Made by a program: the position numbers and the translations under genes. The notes below the pieces were generated by a model. It was not told the DNA's origin. It saw nothing but the letters and a program-made list of their open reading frames with translations, and made no database searches. Positions 9,154 to 18,502 of a DNA stretch of 64,000 nt are shown here, one piece after another. The stretch is from contig JANNUS010000010.1 of NCBI GenBank assembly GCA_031395485.1, forward strand, positions 62,001 through 126,000, given 5' to 3'. The stretch comes from UBA2336 sp031395485. GTDB lineage: Bacteria; Bacteroidota; Bacteroidia; Cytophagales; Cyclobacteriaceae. Position 1 is the first letter of the stretch. Each line of letters begins with the position of its first letter.

Positions 9154-9259
9154 ATTTTAAGATTTACGGAGTACGATTTACAATTTACAATTTAAGATTG
9201 CAGATTTGCGGCTTAATCCTCAAGTCGTAATTCGTACATCCAAAATTGTAAATTCCAGC
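9154..9259. repeat. Imperfect inverted repeat between EamA gene and purH
   Basis: AATTTACAATTT (9182-9193) is exactly complementary to 9243-9254. Related fragments (GATTTACGGAGTACGATTTA) precede it. The element fills the whole gap and may lie in the purH leader. It resembles the degenerate intergenic palindromes common in this phylum. Confidence 0.5.
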
Positions 9260-10786
9260 ATGTTTAACCACCAGATTACCAGAGCCTTAATTTCAGTTTT
9301 TTATAAAGATAACCTTGAGCCAATTGTCCACTTTTTGGGTAAAGCAGGAATAGAATTTGTCTCTACAGGCGGAACGCAAGAGTTTATTGAAAAACTCGGG
9401 TACAAGGTTACTCCCGTTGAAACCCTCACAGGCTACCCATCTATTTTTGGGGGGCGGGTAAAAACACTGCATCCCACTATTTTCGGTGGCATCTTATATA
9501 GACGCGATGATGCCAGTGATGTAAAACAGGCAGCGGAATACAAAATTCCTCCAATCGACTTAGTGATTGTGGATTTATATCCATTTGAGGAAACAGTATT
9601 GAAAGGCGGAAGTGAATCAGCTATAGTTGAGAAGATTGATATCGGAGGGATATCCTTGATCCGCGGGGCAGCCAAAAATTTCAACGATGTAATTATTGTT
9701 GCATCCCGTAGTCAGTATGGTGAACTACAACAGCTACTTGAAAGTAAAACATGTTCATCTGACCTGGTTGATCGCAAACATTTTGCAGCCATGGCCTTCG
9801 ATGTGACATCGCATTACGACTCGGCCATCTTTAGTTACTTCAATCAGGATGGTGGTATCGCTTCCTTCAAAAAAAGTATTCAAACCGGTCGAACACTTCG
9901 CTATGGAGAGAATCCACATCAACAAGGAACGTACTTTGGAAATCTTGATGATATCTTTGAACAGCTTAATGGCAAGGAACTTTCGTATAACAATTTGGTA
10001 GATGTTGACGCAGCTGTGAATTTAGTTCAGGAGTTCACGGCCGACACGGCTTTTGTTATTATTAAGCACACCAATGCGTGTGGTGTAGCAACAGGAGCAT
10101 CCGTTAAGGATGCATACCTCAAAGCTTTTCAGGCCGACACCGTTTCGGCTTTTGGCGGAGTACTGGCCACAAACAAAAAAATTGACTTGGCTTCGGCAGA
10201 AGAAATAAATAAACTGTTTTTTGAGATTCTGATTGCCCCGGGTTACGACACGGCCGCGCTCGAACTTTTAAAATCGAAGAAGAACCGAATGATCCTTCTT
10301 CAGAAAAGTGAGTTGAAAGAAAAAAAACAGTGCAAGAGTTTATTGAACGGTGTGATTGAACAAGACCTTGACTTGAAGACTGACTCCAAGGAAGATTTGA
10401 AAGTGGTAACAAAGAGGCCACCCCAGGCATCGGAGGTTCAGGCATTACTGTTTGCCAGCAAAATTGCCAAGCATACAAAGTCAAATACCATCGTATTGGC
10501 TGTTGAAGGTCAACTTTTAGCGAGTGGCGTTGGTCAAACCTCACGAGTAGATGCCCTAAAGCAGGCTATTGAGAAGGCAAAAAGTTTTGGTTTCTCATTG
10601 AGTGGTGCTGTAATGGCTTCCGATGCCTTCTTTCCTTTTGCCGACTGTGTGGAGATTGCCCATCAGCAAGGTATCAAGGCGGTGATTCAGCCGGGAGGTT
10701 CGGTGCGCGATCAAGACTCTGTTAACTTTTGCGACCAACACGACATGGCTATGGTCGTAACGGGTATTCGGCACTTTAAGCATTGA
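9260..10786 (+). CDS. purH: Bifunctional AICAR formyltransferase / IMP cyclohydrolase
   Basis: The 508-residue enzyme catalyses the last two steps of purine synthesis. The N-terminal MGS-like IMP cyclohydrolase domain has the STGGTQEFI and ggRVKTLHPTI motifs. The C-terminal formyltransferase domain has RYGENPHQ, IKHTNACGVA and a late SDAFFPFADCVE. The ATG at 9260 begins MFNHQITRALISVF, matching the family. The frame is open to a TTG at 9206, but that extension lies in repeat sequence. It is transcribed alone, followed by a 110-base gap before mreB. Confidence 0.95.
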   Translation: MFNHQITRALISVFYKDNLEPIVHFLGKAGIEFVSTGGTQEFIEKLGYKVTPVETLTGYPSIFGGRVKTLHPTIFGGILYRRDDASDVKQAAEYKIPPIDLVIVDLYPFEETVLKGGSESAIVEKIDIGGISLIRGAAKNFNDVIIVASRSQYGELQQLLESKTCSSDLVDRKHFAAMAFDVTSHYDSAIFSYFNQDGGIASFKKSIQTGRTLRYGENPHQQGTYFGNLDDIFEQLNGKELSYNNLVDVDAAVNLVQEFTADTAFVIIKHTNACGVATGASVKDAYLKAFQADTVSAFGGVLATNKKIDLASAEEINKLFFEILIAPGYDTAALELLKSKKNRMILLQKSELKEKKQCKSLLNGVIEQDLDLKTDSKEDLKVVTKRPPQASEVQALLFASKIAKHTKSNTIVLAVEGQLLASGVGQTSRVDALKQAIEKAKSFGFSLSGAVMASDAFFPFADCVEIAHQQGIKAVIQPGGSVRDQDSVNFCDQHDMAMVVTGIRHFKH

Positions 10787-10896
10787 TCGGTAAAACTGTC
10801 GAATCATAGCAAAATATTACAGTACTGACCGTTCCAATCAATATTTATGTAAATTGACACTTCAATAAAAACAAAACTATTTTCTAACAATATTCG

Positions 10897-11922
10897 ATGG
10901 CCTTTTTTGATTTCTTCACAAGTGACATTGCTATAGACCTTGGTACAGCAAACACATTAATCATTTATAAAGATAAAATCGTGGTAGATGAACCGAGCAT
11001 CATCGCGATAGATAAGGTTGCAAATAAAGTGTTGGCCATTGGCCGTGAGGCGATGCTGATGCATGAAAAGACGCACGACCATATTAAAACTATTCGGCCA
11101 CTGAAGGAAGGTGTTATTGCCGACTTTCAGGCAGCAGAACTTCTGATTCGCGGGTTAATCAAAATGATTGATACCGGTAAACGTTTATTTCCACCATCGT
11201 ACCGTATGGTGATTTGTATTCCATCGGGAATTACCGAAGTAGAAAAACGTGCCGTGCGCGACTCAGCCGAACATGCAGGGGCAAAGGAGGTATACATGAT
11301 ATACGAACCTATTGCCGCGGCTATTGGAACAGGCATTGATATAGAGCAGCCCATTGGAAATATGGTTGTAGATATTGGTGGAGGCACAACCGATATTGCT
11401 GTGATTGCGCTTTCAGGAATTGTTTGTGATCAATCCATACGTGTGGCAGGCGATACGTTTAATCGTGACATATTAGATTATATGAGACGCCAGCATAATT
11501 TATTAATTGGCGAACGATCTGCTGAGCGTGTTAAAATTCAAGCGGGCTCAGCATTAACAGAACTTGATGATGGCCCAGACGACTACGAAATTCGTGGCCG
11601 TGACCTGATGACGGGTATTCCAAAAACAATTAAAGTATCCTATTCAGAAATTGCCTTTGCCTTGGATAAATCAGTATCTAAACTGGAAGAGGCAGTACTA
11701 AAGGCACTAGAAACTTCACCGCCTGAACTTTCAGCCGATATTTATGAACGCGGCATTTATCTCACAGGTGGAGGTGCTTTATTGCGCGGCTTGGATAAAC
11801 GCCTTGCGCTGAAAACTAAGCTACCGATTCATGTTGCGGAAGATCCGCTTCGTGCTGTGGTAAGAGGAACGGGCGCTGCTTTAAAAAATCTTCAACATTA
11901 TCGGGGTGTGCTGATGTCGTGA
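10897..11922 (+). CDS. mreB: Rod shape-determining actin homologue MreB
   Basis: The 341-residue bacterial actin polymerises beneath the inner membrane and steers the elongation machinery. The actin-fold phosphate loops are clear: DIAIDLGTANTLI near residue 10 and VVDIGGGTTDIAVI near 155, with the GIYLTGGGALLRGL adenosine motif near 285. It is the first gene of a five-gene rod-complex operon with mreC 4 bases downstream. The preceding gap (10787-10896) has no exact TAnnTTTG box. Confidence 0.97.
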   Translation: MAFFDFFTSDIAIDLGTANTLIIYKDKIVVDEPSIIAIDKVANKVLAIGREAMLMHEKTHDHIKTIRPLKEGVIADFQAAELLIRGLIKMIDTGKRLFPPSYRMVICIPSGITEVEKRAVRDSAEHAGAKEVYMIYEPIAAAIGTGIDIEQPIGNMVVDIGGGTTDIAVIALSGIVCDQSIRVAGDTFNRDILDYMRRQHNLLIGERSAERVKIQAGSALTELDDGPDDYEIRGRDLMTGIPKTIKVSYSEIAFALDKSVSKLEEAVLKALETSPPELSADIYERGIYLTGGGALLRGLDKRLALKTKLPIHVAEDPLRAVVRGTGAALKNLQHYRGVLMS

Positions 11923-11926
11923 TTCC

Positions 11927-12763
11927 ATGGGGCGGATAGTTCTATTCATTTATCAGTACCGTGCATTCTTCACGTTTCTTGTGTTTGAGTTTTTTTGTAG
12001 TTGGATGATTATTGAAAACAATCAATATCAAGGAGCGCGCTTTTTTAATTCTTCAAACAGCTTTGTTGCCAGGGTTAATGGGTTTTCTCAAGGAGTACGG
12101 GAGTATCTATCCTTGCGGGAGATTAATCAGATGTTGTCAGAAGAAAACACCTCACTACGCAGGAGGCTTGAGCACCTTAATCAAAACCAGTCGCTTATAA
12201 CGAATGCCCTAACTGATACGTTGCTACGTACACGGTTTAATTTTGTTAGCGCTAAGGTGGTGAACAATTCTGTTGATAGAGCCACTAATTTTATTACCAT
12301 TAATAAAGGAAATGATGTAGGCATCGAACCGGGAATGGCGGTCATTAGTCCACTAGGCGTTGTTGGGAAAATAAAATTGACATCGAATCATTTTAGTGTA
12401 GTTACCTCCATACTTAATATTGATGTAATGGTTTCTGGTGTTATGAAAAGAACCGGATATTTTGGGTCTATCCAATGGGATGGTAAAGATTCAGAGTTTA
12501 TCAACTTCAATTTTATTCCGCGTCACGTAAACCCCGTAGTTGGAGATTCAATAGTTACCTCCGGCTATAGCGGTGTTTTTCCAGCGGGTATCTTAATAGG
12601 AACTCTTGCTGTGGTTGAGCTAAGGAAAGAAGCTCCCTTTTACGAACTAAGGGTTAAGCTTGCTCAGGATTTTCGCAACTTGTCGTACGTTGCGGTCGTC
12701 AAGAGTAATTTATTACACGAATTGGATTCGCTTGAACAACGCATACCCGAAATGCAGCCATGA
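11927..12763 (+). CDS. mreC: Rod shape-determining protein MreC
   Basis: The 278-residue bitopic protein has one N-terminal membrane helix (about residues 12-30), a coiled-coil with LSEENTSLRRRLEHL, and a periplasmic beta-barrel domain. VNNSVDRATNFITINKG and GVVGKIKLTSNHFSVVTS are recognisable MreC blocks. It links MreB to PBP2 and RodA. It sits 4 bases after mreB, and its stop overlaps the mreD start (ATGA). Confidence 0.94.
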   Translation: MGRIVLFIYQYRAFFTFLVFEFFCSWMIIENNQYQGARFFNSSNSFVARVNGFSQGVREYLSLREINQMLSEENTSLRRRLEHLNQNQSLITNALTDTLLRTRFNFVSAKVVNNSVDRATNFITINKGNDVGIEPGMAVISPLGVVGKIKLTSNHFSVVTSILNIDVMVSGVMKRTGYFGSIQWDGKDSEFINFNFIPRHVNPVVGDSIVTSGYSGVFPAGILIGTLAVVELRKEAPFYELRVKLAQDFRNLSYVAVVKSNLLHELDSLEQRIPEMQP

Positions 12764-13275
12764 ACAGGTCAAGTATAATTCAGTTTATTTCATTTTTTCT
12801 ATACTTGTTTTTTCAGGTATTGATTTTAAAGAATGCCGTACTTTTTCATACTGCTTTTTGTTTTCTCTATATAGCTTTTCTCCTCTTACTGCCGGTGGAG
12901 TCGAATCCGCTTGTACTCATGCTTATCGGTTTTGTAATGGGTATTTTCATAGACAAGTTTTATGATAGCCTGGGACTGCACGCGTTTTCGTGCGTACTGA
13001 TTATGTATGGGAGAAATTTTTGGTTAACGCGCCTTACTCCGCAAGGCGGATATGATTTAAATGCGTCTCCAGCTATTGTCATGTACGGGTTGCAATGGTT
13101 TTTACTGTACAGCGTTCCATTAATTTTTGTGCACCATGCGGTGCTATTTTTTATTGAGGTAGGCGGATTTCAGTATTTTTGGTTTACCTTCTTAAAGGTA
13201 ATTGTTAGTACAGTGTTTACCACGGTTGTCTTTTTAATGGTTCAGTACTTACTTCCAGGGGGAAGGCGAATATGA
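12760..13275 (+). CDS. mreD: Rod shape-determining protein MreD
   Basis: The 171-residue integral membrane protein has five or six hydrophobic helices and little sequence conservation, as is usual for MreD. The identification rests on size, topology and its position between mreC and the PBP2 gene. It overlaps both neighbours by 4 bases. It is part of the elongasome membrane assembly. Confidence 0.88.
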   Translation: MNRSSIIQFISFFLYLFFQVLILKNAVLFHTAFCFLYIAFLLLLPVESNPLVLMLIGFVMGIFIDKFYDSLGLHAFSCVLIMYGRNFWLTRLTPQGGYDLNASPAIVMYGLQWFLLYSVPLIFVHHAVLFFIEVGGFQYFWFTFLKVIVSTVFTTVVFLMVQYLLPGGRRI

Positions 13276-15131
13276 ATGAAGGACGTAAAGAAATAATTCA
13301 GATCGTTTTTATAGGCATTGGAATTATTTTTCTGATCAAACTTTTCTTTATCCAGGTATTGGATAGGCGCTATGCTCAGCTGGCCAACAGCAATGCTATT
13401 TTAAAAGAAACCGAGTACCCTTTTCGTGGACTTATCTATGACCGAAATGAAAAATTGTTGGTTTACAACTCACCTGAGTACGATTTATATGTGATCAAGA
13501 AGGAGATACTAAGATTTGATTCAGCTAAGTTTTGTAAGGTATTTAGCATGACCCGCGAAGAGCTTCAAGGGAAATTTAAAGAATTAAAAACACGGAAGGA
13601 ATATTCTCCTGTAAAGCAAACCGTTTTTCTTCGTCAGCTTTCAACCATTGATTTTGCCAGAATTCAGGAACATATCGATGAGTTTCCCGGGTTTTATATT
13701 CAGCCACGAACTACACGAGCTTACACAACCAAGGCATTAGCGAATGCGGTCGGATACGTAAGTGAAATTTCAAAATCGCAATTAGAACGAGACACAACAA
13801 AGATTTATCGACAGCGTGATTATCTTGGTCAAAGCGGTATTGAATCTCAGTATGAAAATATTTTGAGTGGAAAGAGAGGTATGCGATTTAAACTCCGCAA
13901 TGTAGATGGTGTTGAGAAAGGATCGCTGGAGGGAGGTAAATATGACACGCTCTCTGTGCCTGGCAAAAATATTACTACTACAATAGATATTGACTTGCAG
14001 CAGTATGGCGAGCTTTTATTTAATGGAAAAGTTGGAAGCCTCGTTGCCCTTGAGCCCGCTACCGGAGAAATTCTCGCCATGGTTTCAGGCCCGTCCTATG
14101 ACCCTACACTTCTAACAGGAAGAAAATTCAGTTCAAATTTTATGTTAGTAAGCAGCGATACAACCAAGCCATTGTTCACCCGGCCACTGATGGCGATGTA
14201 TCCGCCAGGTTCTATTTTCAAAATCGTACAAACTTTAATTGGATTGCAAGAGGGTGTATTTAATTATGATACACGATTCGCGTGTGATAAGACGCTTGTG
14301 AATTGCCATAACCACCCAAATCCAGCTAACTTATTTGGTGCAATTCAATATTCATGCAACCCCTATTTTCAACAAGCCTTTAGAAGAATCATTAACCAAA
14401 ATAAATCGCCTAATACCTTTACCGATTCAAGTATAGGGTTAGATAACTGGCGCGAATATGTAAAGCGATTTGGATTAGGGTCTCCATTAGGAGTGGATTT
14501 GCCAAGTGAAAAAGGTGGTCAGATGCCGGGTAGCAAACTATACGATAGAATTTATGGTGAAGGCCGCTGGAAATACTCTACCATCTACTCTCTGTCAATC
14601 GGCCAGGGTGAAATGCTAATTACTCCCGTTCAAATGGCGAACATGGCTGCCATCATGGCGAATAAAGGATATTATTATACACCTCATTTAGTGAAGAGTA
14701 TTGCTGGCGAAGCAAGCGATCGTATTAAAAAAAGAAATGAAACGGGTATTGATACGGCATACTTTAGTTTCGTACGCAATGCAATGAGTGCTGCTATTTA
14801 TGGCACGGCTCCACGCGCGATTATACCCGGAATAAATATTTGCGGAAAAACCGGGACAGCAGAAAACCCGCAGGGCAACGATCACTCTGTATTTATGGCT
14901 TTTGCCCCGAAGGAAAATCCAAAAATTGCTATTGCAGTATATGTTGAAAATGCAGGTTGGGGTGGACGCGCAGCAGCTTCTATTGCCAGTTTAGTAATTG
15001 AAAAGTATTTAACGGGAGAAATTAAACGCCAGACACTTGAAGCGTACGTACTGAAAGGTGATTTTCAAGACCAGGTTGCTCGCGCAATCAAGAATCAGCC
15101 TACGCCACAGTTAGTTAATCTGCAAGAGTGA
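13272..15131 (+). CDS. mrdA: Penicillin-binding protein 2, rod-complex transpeptidase
   Basis: The 619-residue class B PBP has an N-terminal membrane anchor (about residues 9-28), a dimerisation/pedestal domain with YPFRGLIYDRN, and a transpeptidase domain with all three active-site motifs: S314-IFK317, SCN at 361-363 and KTGT from 526. It cross-links septum-independent peptidoglycan together with RodA, which follows with overlapping GTGA. The operon order mreBCD-mrdA-rodA is the common Bacteroidota arrangement. Confidence 0.96.
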   Translation: MNEGRKEIIQIVFIGIGIIFLIKLFFIQVLDRRYAQLANSNAILKETEYPFRGLIYDRNEKLLVYNSPEYDLYVIKKEILRFDSAKFCKVFSMTREELQGKFKELKTRKEYSPVKQTVFLRQLSTIDFARIQEHIDEFPGFYIQPRTTRAYTTKALANAVGYVSEISKSQLERDTTKIYRQRDYLGQSGIESQYENILSGKRGMRFKLRNVDGVEKGSLEGGKYDTLSVPGKNITTTIDIDLQQYGELLFNGKVGSLVALEPATGEILAMVSGPSYDPTLLTGRKFSSNFMLVSSDTTKPLFTRPLMAMYPPGSIFKIVQTLIGLQEGVFNYDTRFACDKTLVNCHNHPNPANLFGAIQYSCNPYFQQAFRRIINQNKSPNTFTDSSIGLDNWREYVKRFGLGSPLGVDLPSEKGGQMPGSKLYDRIYGEGRWKYSTIYSLSIGQGEMLITPVQMANMAAIMANKGYYYTPHLVKSIAGEASDRIKKRNETGIDTAYFSFVRNAMSAAIYGTAPRAIIPGINICGKTGTAENPQGNDHSVFMAFAPKENPKIAIAVYVENAGWGGRAAASIASLVIEKYLTGEIKRQTLEAYVLKGDFQDQVARAIKNQPTPQLVNLQE

Positions 15132-16420
15132 GAAATGAGCTGAACATATCGAATAAGATGGACTGGATCACCGTGATGATTTATCTGGCGATTATGGTTT
15201 TGGGTTGGCTTAATATTTATGCTGCCGTGTTCGATCCTGAAGCGAATAATACACTCTTTCATTTTACAACCGACTTTAGCCAGATGCCATTACAGATGAA
15301 GCAACTTATGTTTATGACGGCTTCACTTATAATTATTCTTGCAATTCTAATTATTGATATGCGCTTTTATGAAACATTTGCATACATAATTTTTGGAGCA
15401 ACCATGTTTCTGCTTGTGCTCGTGCCGTTCATTGGAAAAGAAGTAGGTGGAAACAGGGCTTGGTTAGGAATAGGTTCGTTTGGTGTGCAACCATCCGAGT
15501 TTGCTAAATTTGTAACGGCATTGGCCGTGGCGAAATTTATTGGGTCGGTTGGGTTTCGAATGGATAATCTTCGCAATCAAATAATTTTGCTTGCTATGAT
15601 TAGCGTTCCGTTGATGCTGATCTTGTTGCAGAAGGATACCGGAACCGCCCTTGTATTTACCGTCTTTACGTTGGTTTTCTTCCGTGAAGGAATGTCTCCT
15701 TTTTTAGTTATCGCGGGTATTGTATCCGCATTTATTTTCGTTCTAGCATTGTTGGTTGAAAATGAGATATACTTGTACGCAGGTATAGGAGTACTGCTGC
15801 TTGTAACAATTTTTGCTGGCAAGAAAAAACTTAAAAGAATAGCGATACTCACGGCAGGAGCCATTGTAGTGGTCGGAATAATAGGAAGTGTTGATTATGT
15901 AATTACCAATGTGCTGAAACCCCACCAGCAAAATCGTGTTAAAGCACTTATTAACCCCGATTCAGATCCATTAGGATATGGTTGGAATGTAACACAATCT
16001 AAAATTGCCATTGGCAGCGGTGGGTTTATTGGAAAGGGATTTTTAAATGGTACGCAGACAAAGTTTGATTTTGTACCCGAGCAAAGCACCGATTTTATTT
16101 TCTGCACAATTGGCGAAGAGCAAGGTTGGGTGGGTAGTCTTCTGGTGATCTCACTTTTTATAGCGTTGTTGCTGCGGGTTATTTTTATAGCCGAGCGACA
16201 AAAAAATCGCTTTGCAAGAGCCTACGGGTATTCTGTAGCGTGTATTTTCTTTTTTCATTTCGCGGTAAATATTGGTATGACAATAGGGCTCTTTCCGGTA
16301 ATCGGTATACCACTTCCATTCTTTAGCTATGGAGGTTCGTCATTGTGGGCTTTTACAATTCTTCTCTTTATTCTACTAAAACTGGATGGTCACCGCGGAC
16401 AGGTTTTAGCGCGACTATGA
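15128..16420 (+). CDS. rodA: Peptidoglycan polymerase RodA (SEDS family)
   Basis: The 430-residue multi-pass membrane glycosyltransferase polymerises lipid II during cell elongation, working with PBP2. SEDS signatures include GGNRAWLGIGSFGVQPSEFAK, QKDTGTALVF, the EQSTDFIF block, and the terminal GIPLPFFSYGGSS. It starts at a GTG overlapping the mrdA stop. It is somewhat longer than proteobacterial RodA (about 370), mostly through an enlarged middle region with extra hydrophobic residues (about 200-260), which is common in this phylum. Confidence 0.95.
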   Translation: MRNELNISNKMDWITVMIYLAIMVLGWLNIYAAVFDPEANNTLFHFTTDFSQMPLQMKQLMFMTASLIIILAILIIDMRFYETFAYIIFGATMFLLVLVPFIGKEVGGNRAWLGIGSFGVQPSEFAKFVTALAVAKFIGSVGFRMDNLRNQIILLAMISVPLMLILLQKDTGTALVFTVFTLVFFREGMSPFLVIAGIVSAFIFVLALLVENEIYLYAGIGVLLLVTIFAGKKKLKRIAILTAGAIVVVGIIGSVDYVITNVLKPHQQNRVKALINPDSDPLGYGWNVTQSKIAIGSGGFIGKGFLNGTQTKFDFVPEQSTDFIFCTIGEEQGWVGSLLVISLFIALLLRVIFIAERQKNRFARAYGYSVACIFFFHFAVNIGMTIGLFPVIGIPLPFFSYGGSSLWAFTILLFILLKLDGHRGQVLARL

Positions 16421-16461
16421 TTTTAAGATTGAACTAAATTTATAAATCAAGCTATTTCAAA

Positions 16462-17424
16462 TTACGAAAAACGTTTTTCTACAATTTCCATGAACTCATG
16501 AAACTCTTCACTCTCTTTATCCCAATCTTGATAGAGTTTTTCGAGGCATTGAAGTGCGGATGTTATATTGTTTTGCTGATCAAGTTCATCAATTTTTTTG
16601 CTGAACAATTCAAAATCGCCAGCGAAAAGAATTTTCGTGAACATAAATTTTTGATTGATTGTTAACCGTTCTTTAATGCGTTGAATTTTCTGAGTCTTAT
16701 CCAACACCGTTGCCTTAGAAACAGAACCGCTCGTTACTGGGGTAGTTTTAGGATTTGTAGATTTTTCCGTCACCGCTTTGGCAGGCTCCGTTTTTTTGAA
16801 ATAGAATTTTTCTGGCGTTAAGATTTCAACAGCTGAAAATTTACCAATATACTCATCAACATCCTCCGGTGAGAAGTTAACCTCCTCTAATATTTGATCA
16901 AGAAGCCCAAAGGCCTCATTGCCATTAATTTCCTTTACTTTTTTTTCCTCCAGTCGCTCCATTAGTTTTTCAAGCGGCCCTTTATTTATTTTTATATATT
17001 TAATTTCTTCCCGAAAGGCACCGACATCCAGTTTATTATTAGTACCCGAGACGATAATTGAAAAATAGTCATAAGGGTCTAAAACCAAAAGTACGGTTTG
17101 GCTGACAGCCTTTTTTACCAAGGGAGAAAAATGCTGTTGCGTGATGGCTATATTTTTAGAGAGCACACTCATGAAATTATCAAGGGCTTCTTTTACATCA
17201 ACGTGTTCATAATCAAAGTATGGGCTTTTCAGCTTTTTAACCTCCTCTTTCCAAGCCTTAAAAAGTTCACGTACAATAAATAGGTTTATTTGCTGTACAT
17301 CGCACAAGGTTAGAATTTCCTTTCCTTCAATTTTTTGTTTTGTAGCGAAAGCCTTTTTTAATACCTTTTCTGCGTAGGCATCGCTATATAAGGTTATGGC
17401 TTCTAAACTGATTTTCTCATCCAT
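16462..17424 (-). CDS. Conserved hypothetical protein, helical, two-domain
   Basis: The 320-residue soluble protein is rich in Lys, Glu and Leu. There is no signal peptide or membrane segment. A helical N-terminal part (to about 215) is joined by a Thr/Pro/Lys/Ser-rich linker (about 218-245) to a C-terminal domain of about 70 residues containing INQKFMFTKILFAGDFELF and ending with FHEFMEIVEKRF. From memory, this C-terminal pattern resembles a domain at the end of many uncharacterised Bacteroidota proteins. The start is ATG 17424; a TTG six bases upstream is less likely. It is convergent with rodA and divergent from the ferredoxin. Function is unknown. Confidence 0.75.
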   Translation of the reverse strand: MDEKISLEAITLYSDAYAEKVLKKAFATKQKIEGKEILTLCDVQQINLFIVRELFKAWKEEVKKLKSPYFDYEHVDVKEALDNFMSVLSKNIAITQQHFSPLVKKAVSQTVLLVLDPYDYFSIIVSGTNNKLDVGAFREEIKYIKINKGPLEKLMERLEEKKVKEINGNEAFGLLDQILEEVNFSPEDVDEYIGKFSAVEILTPEKFYFKKTEPAKAVTEKSTNPKTTPVTSGSVSKATVLDKTQKIQRIKERLTINQKFMFTKILFAGDFELFSKKIDELDQQNNITSALQCLEKLYQDWDKESEEFHEFMEIVEKRFS

Positions 17425-17490
17425 GGTCAAAAACTAAATTTATAGCGTAATTAAGACCTTAAAGTTAATCGATATCCTGAATCAGAACAT

Positions 17491-17817
17491 ATGATGGCAG
17501 AAATTGTGATCAAGAATCTGGAAGAAAAAACCCTTAAGGTTACTATTTTTTCAAAAACACTGCTCCAACATGTGCAAGAAAATGCCCTCGACTGGATGCA
17601 CGCTTGTGGTGGTAAGGGTAGATGTACAACGTGCAAGGTGATCGTACTACAGGGAGGGGAAAATCTAGAGCCCAAAACGCAAGCTGAGTTGAATTATGAA
17701 AACCAGGGGTTGCTATTCGGTAATGAAAGACTTGCATGCCAAGTGAAGATTAAAGGCTCTATTACGGTTAAAATCCCTAAAGAAGGTAAGCTGCCTCACG
17801 TAAAATATTCTGATTAA
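17491..17817 (+). CDS. 2Fe-2S ferredoxin
   Basis: The 108-residue plant/adrenodoxin-type ferredoxin has cluster ligands C39, C45 and C48 in ACGGKGRCTTC and C83 in RLACQV (spacing C-X5-C-X2-C-X34-C). It is a soluble one-electron carrier; possible partners include the desaturase earlier in the window, but nothing links them directly. Two adjacent ATGs (17491, 17494) are both usable. It is divergent from the hypothetical gene at 16462 and followed by a repeat-filled gap before tdk. Confidence 0.93.
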   Translation: MMAEIVIKNLEEKTLKVTIFSKTLLQHVQENALDWMHACGGKGRCTTCKVIVLQGGENLEPKTQAELNYENQGLLFGNERLACQVKIKGSITVKIPKEGKLPHVKYSD

Positions 17818-17820
17818 TTT

Positions 17821-17886
17821 GAAGATTGGCTGATTTGAAGATTAGGCTTGAATTTTCAAATCATCACATTTTCAAATCGTCAAATT
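17821..17886. repeat. Short direct and inverted repeats before tdk
   Basis: Two near-identical 16-base units beginning ATTTTCAAATC lie at 17852-17867 and 17868-17883. GATTTGAAGATT at 17832 onward is roughly complementary to them. They form part of the tdk leader or the ferredoxin trailer. Confidence 0.5.
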
Positions 17887-17899
17887 GATAACTTGCACG

Positions 17900-18502
17900 A
17901 TGTTTATTGAGCCACAGTTAGGAAGAAAAGAACCACCAGGTCGTACAGGATGGATTGAAGTGGTGTGCGGCTGCATGTTTTCTGGAAAAACCGAAGAGCT
18001 AATACGAAGACTTAACCGGGCTTTGATTGCAAAGCAGAAAGTTGAAATCTTCAAGCCGCAAACCGATACGCGGTATCATGAACAAAACATTGTATCACAC
18101 AATGAAAATGCAATTCGATCAACACCGGTAAATTTTGCAAGCGATATACTGCTATTGGCTGGAGACTGCGATGTAGTGGGTGTTGATGAAGCTCAATTTT
18201 TTGATGAATCAATCGTGGAGGTGTGCAATACATTAGCCAATAGTGGTAAACGGGTTATTGTGGCGGGTTTAGATATGGATTTTGAGGGGAAGCCATTTGG
18301 GCCAATGCCTCACTTGCTAGCGGTAGCCGAGTTTGTTACAAAAGTTCATGCTATTTGTACACGCACGGGCGAACTTGCTTCGTTCTCTTTCAGGCTATCA
18401 GCCAATAGTGAGCAACTCATGTTGGGTGAGCGCAATCAGTATGAAGCTCGTAGCCGAATGAGTTTTATAGATGGCATGAAGAGTAGAAAGAAAGACGGAT
18501 GA
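17900..18502 (+). CDS. tdk: Thymidine kinase (type II), zinc-ribbon residues mostly lost
   Basis: The 200-residue enzyme phosphorylates thymidine to dTMP in pyrimidine salvage. The P-loop GCMFSGKTEELIRR is near residue 30, with VGVDEAQFFD (Walker B) and VAGLDMDFEGKPFGPMP (lasso entrance) after it. The C-terminal part has VHAICTRTGELASFSFRL and ends with EARSRM, so three of the four Cys/His zinc ligands of classical type II kinases are absent. This is a lineage variant rather than damage, because the rest is intact. The ATG at 17900 (MFIEPQLG) fits the family; the TTG at 17885 does not. Its stop overlaps the porZ start by 4 bases. Confidence 0.93.
   Translation: MFIEPQLGRKEPPGRTGWIEVVCGCMFSGKTEELIRRLNRALIAKQKVEIFKPQTDTRYHEQNIVSHNENAIRSTPVNFASDILLLAGDCDVVGVDEAQFFDESIVEVCNTLANSGKRVIVAGLDMDFEGKPFGPMPHLLAVAEFVTKVHAICTRTGELASFSFRLSANSEQLMLGERNQYEARSRMSFIDGMKSRKKDG

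Noticed and set aside
10119..10544. 141-codon minus-strand frame inside purH
   Set aside because: Antisense shadow; Ser/Pro-rich composition with no conserved motif.
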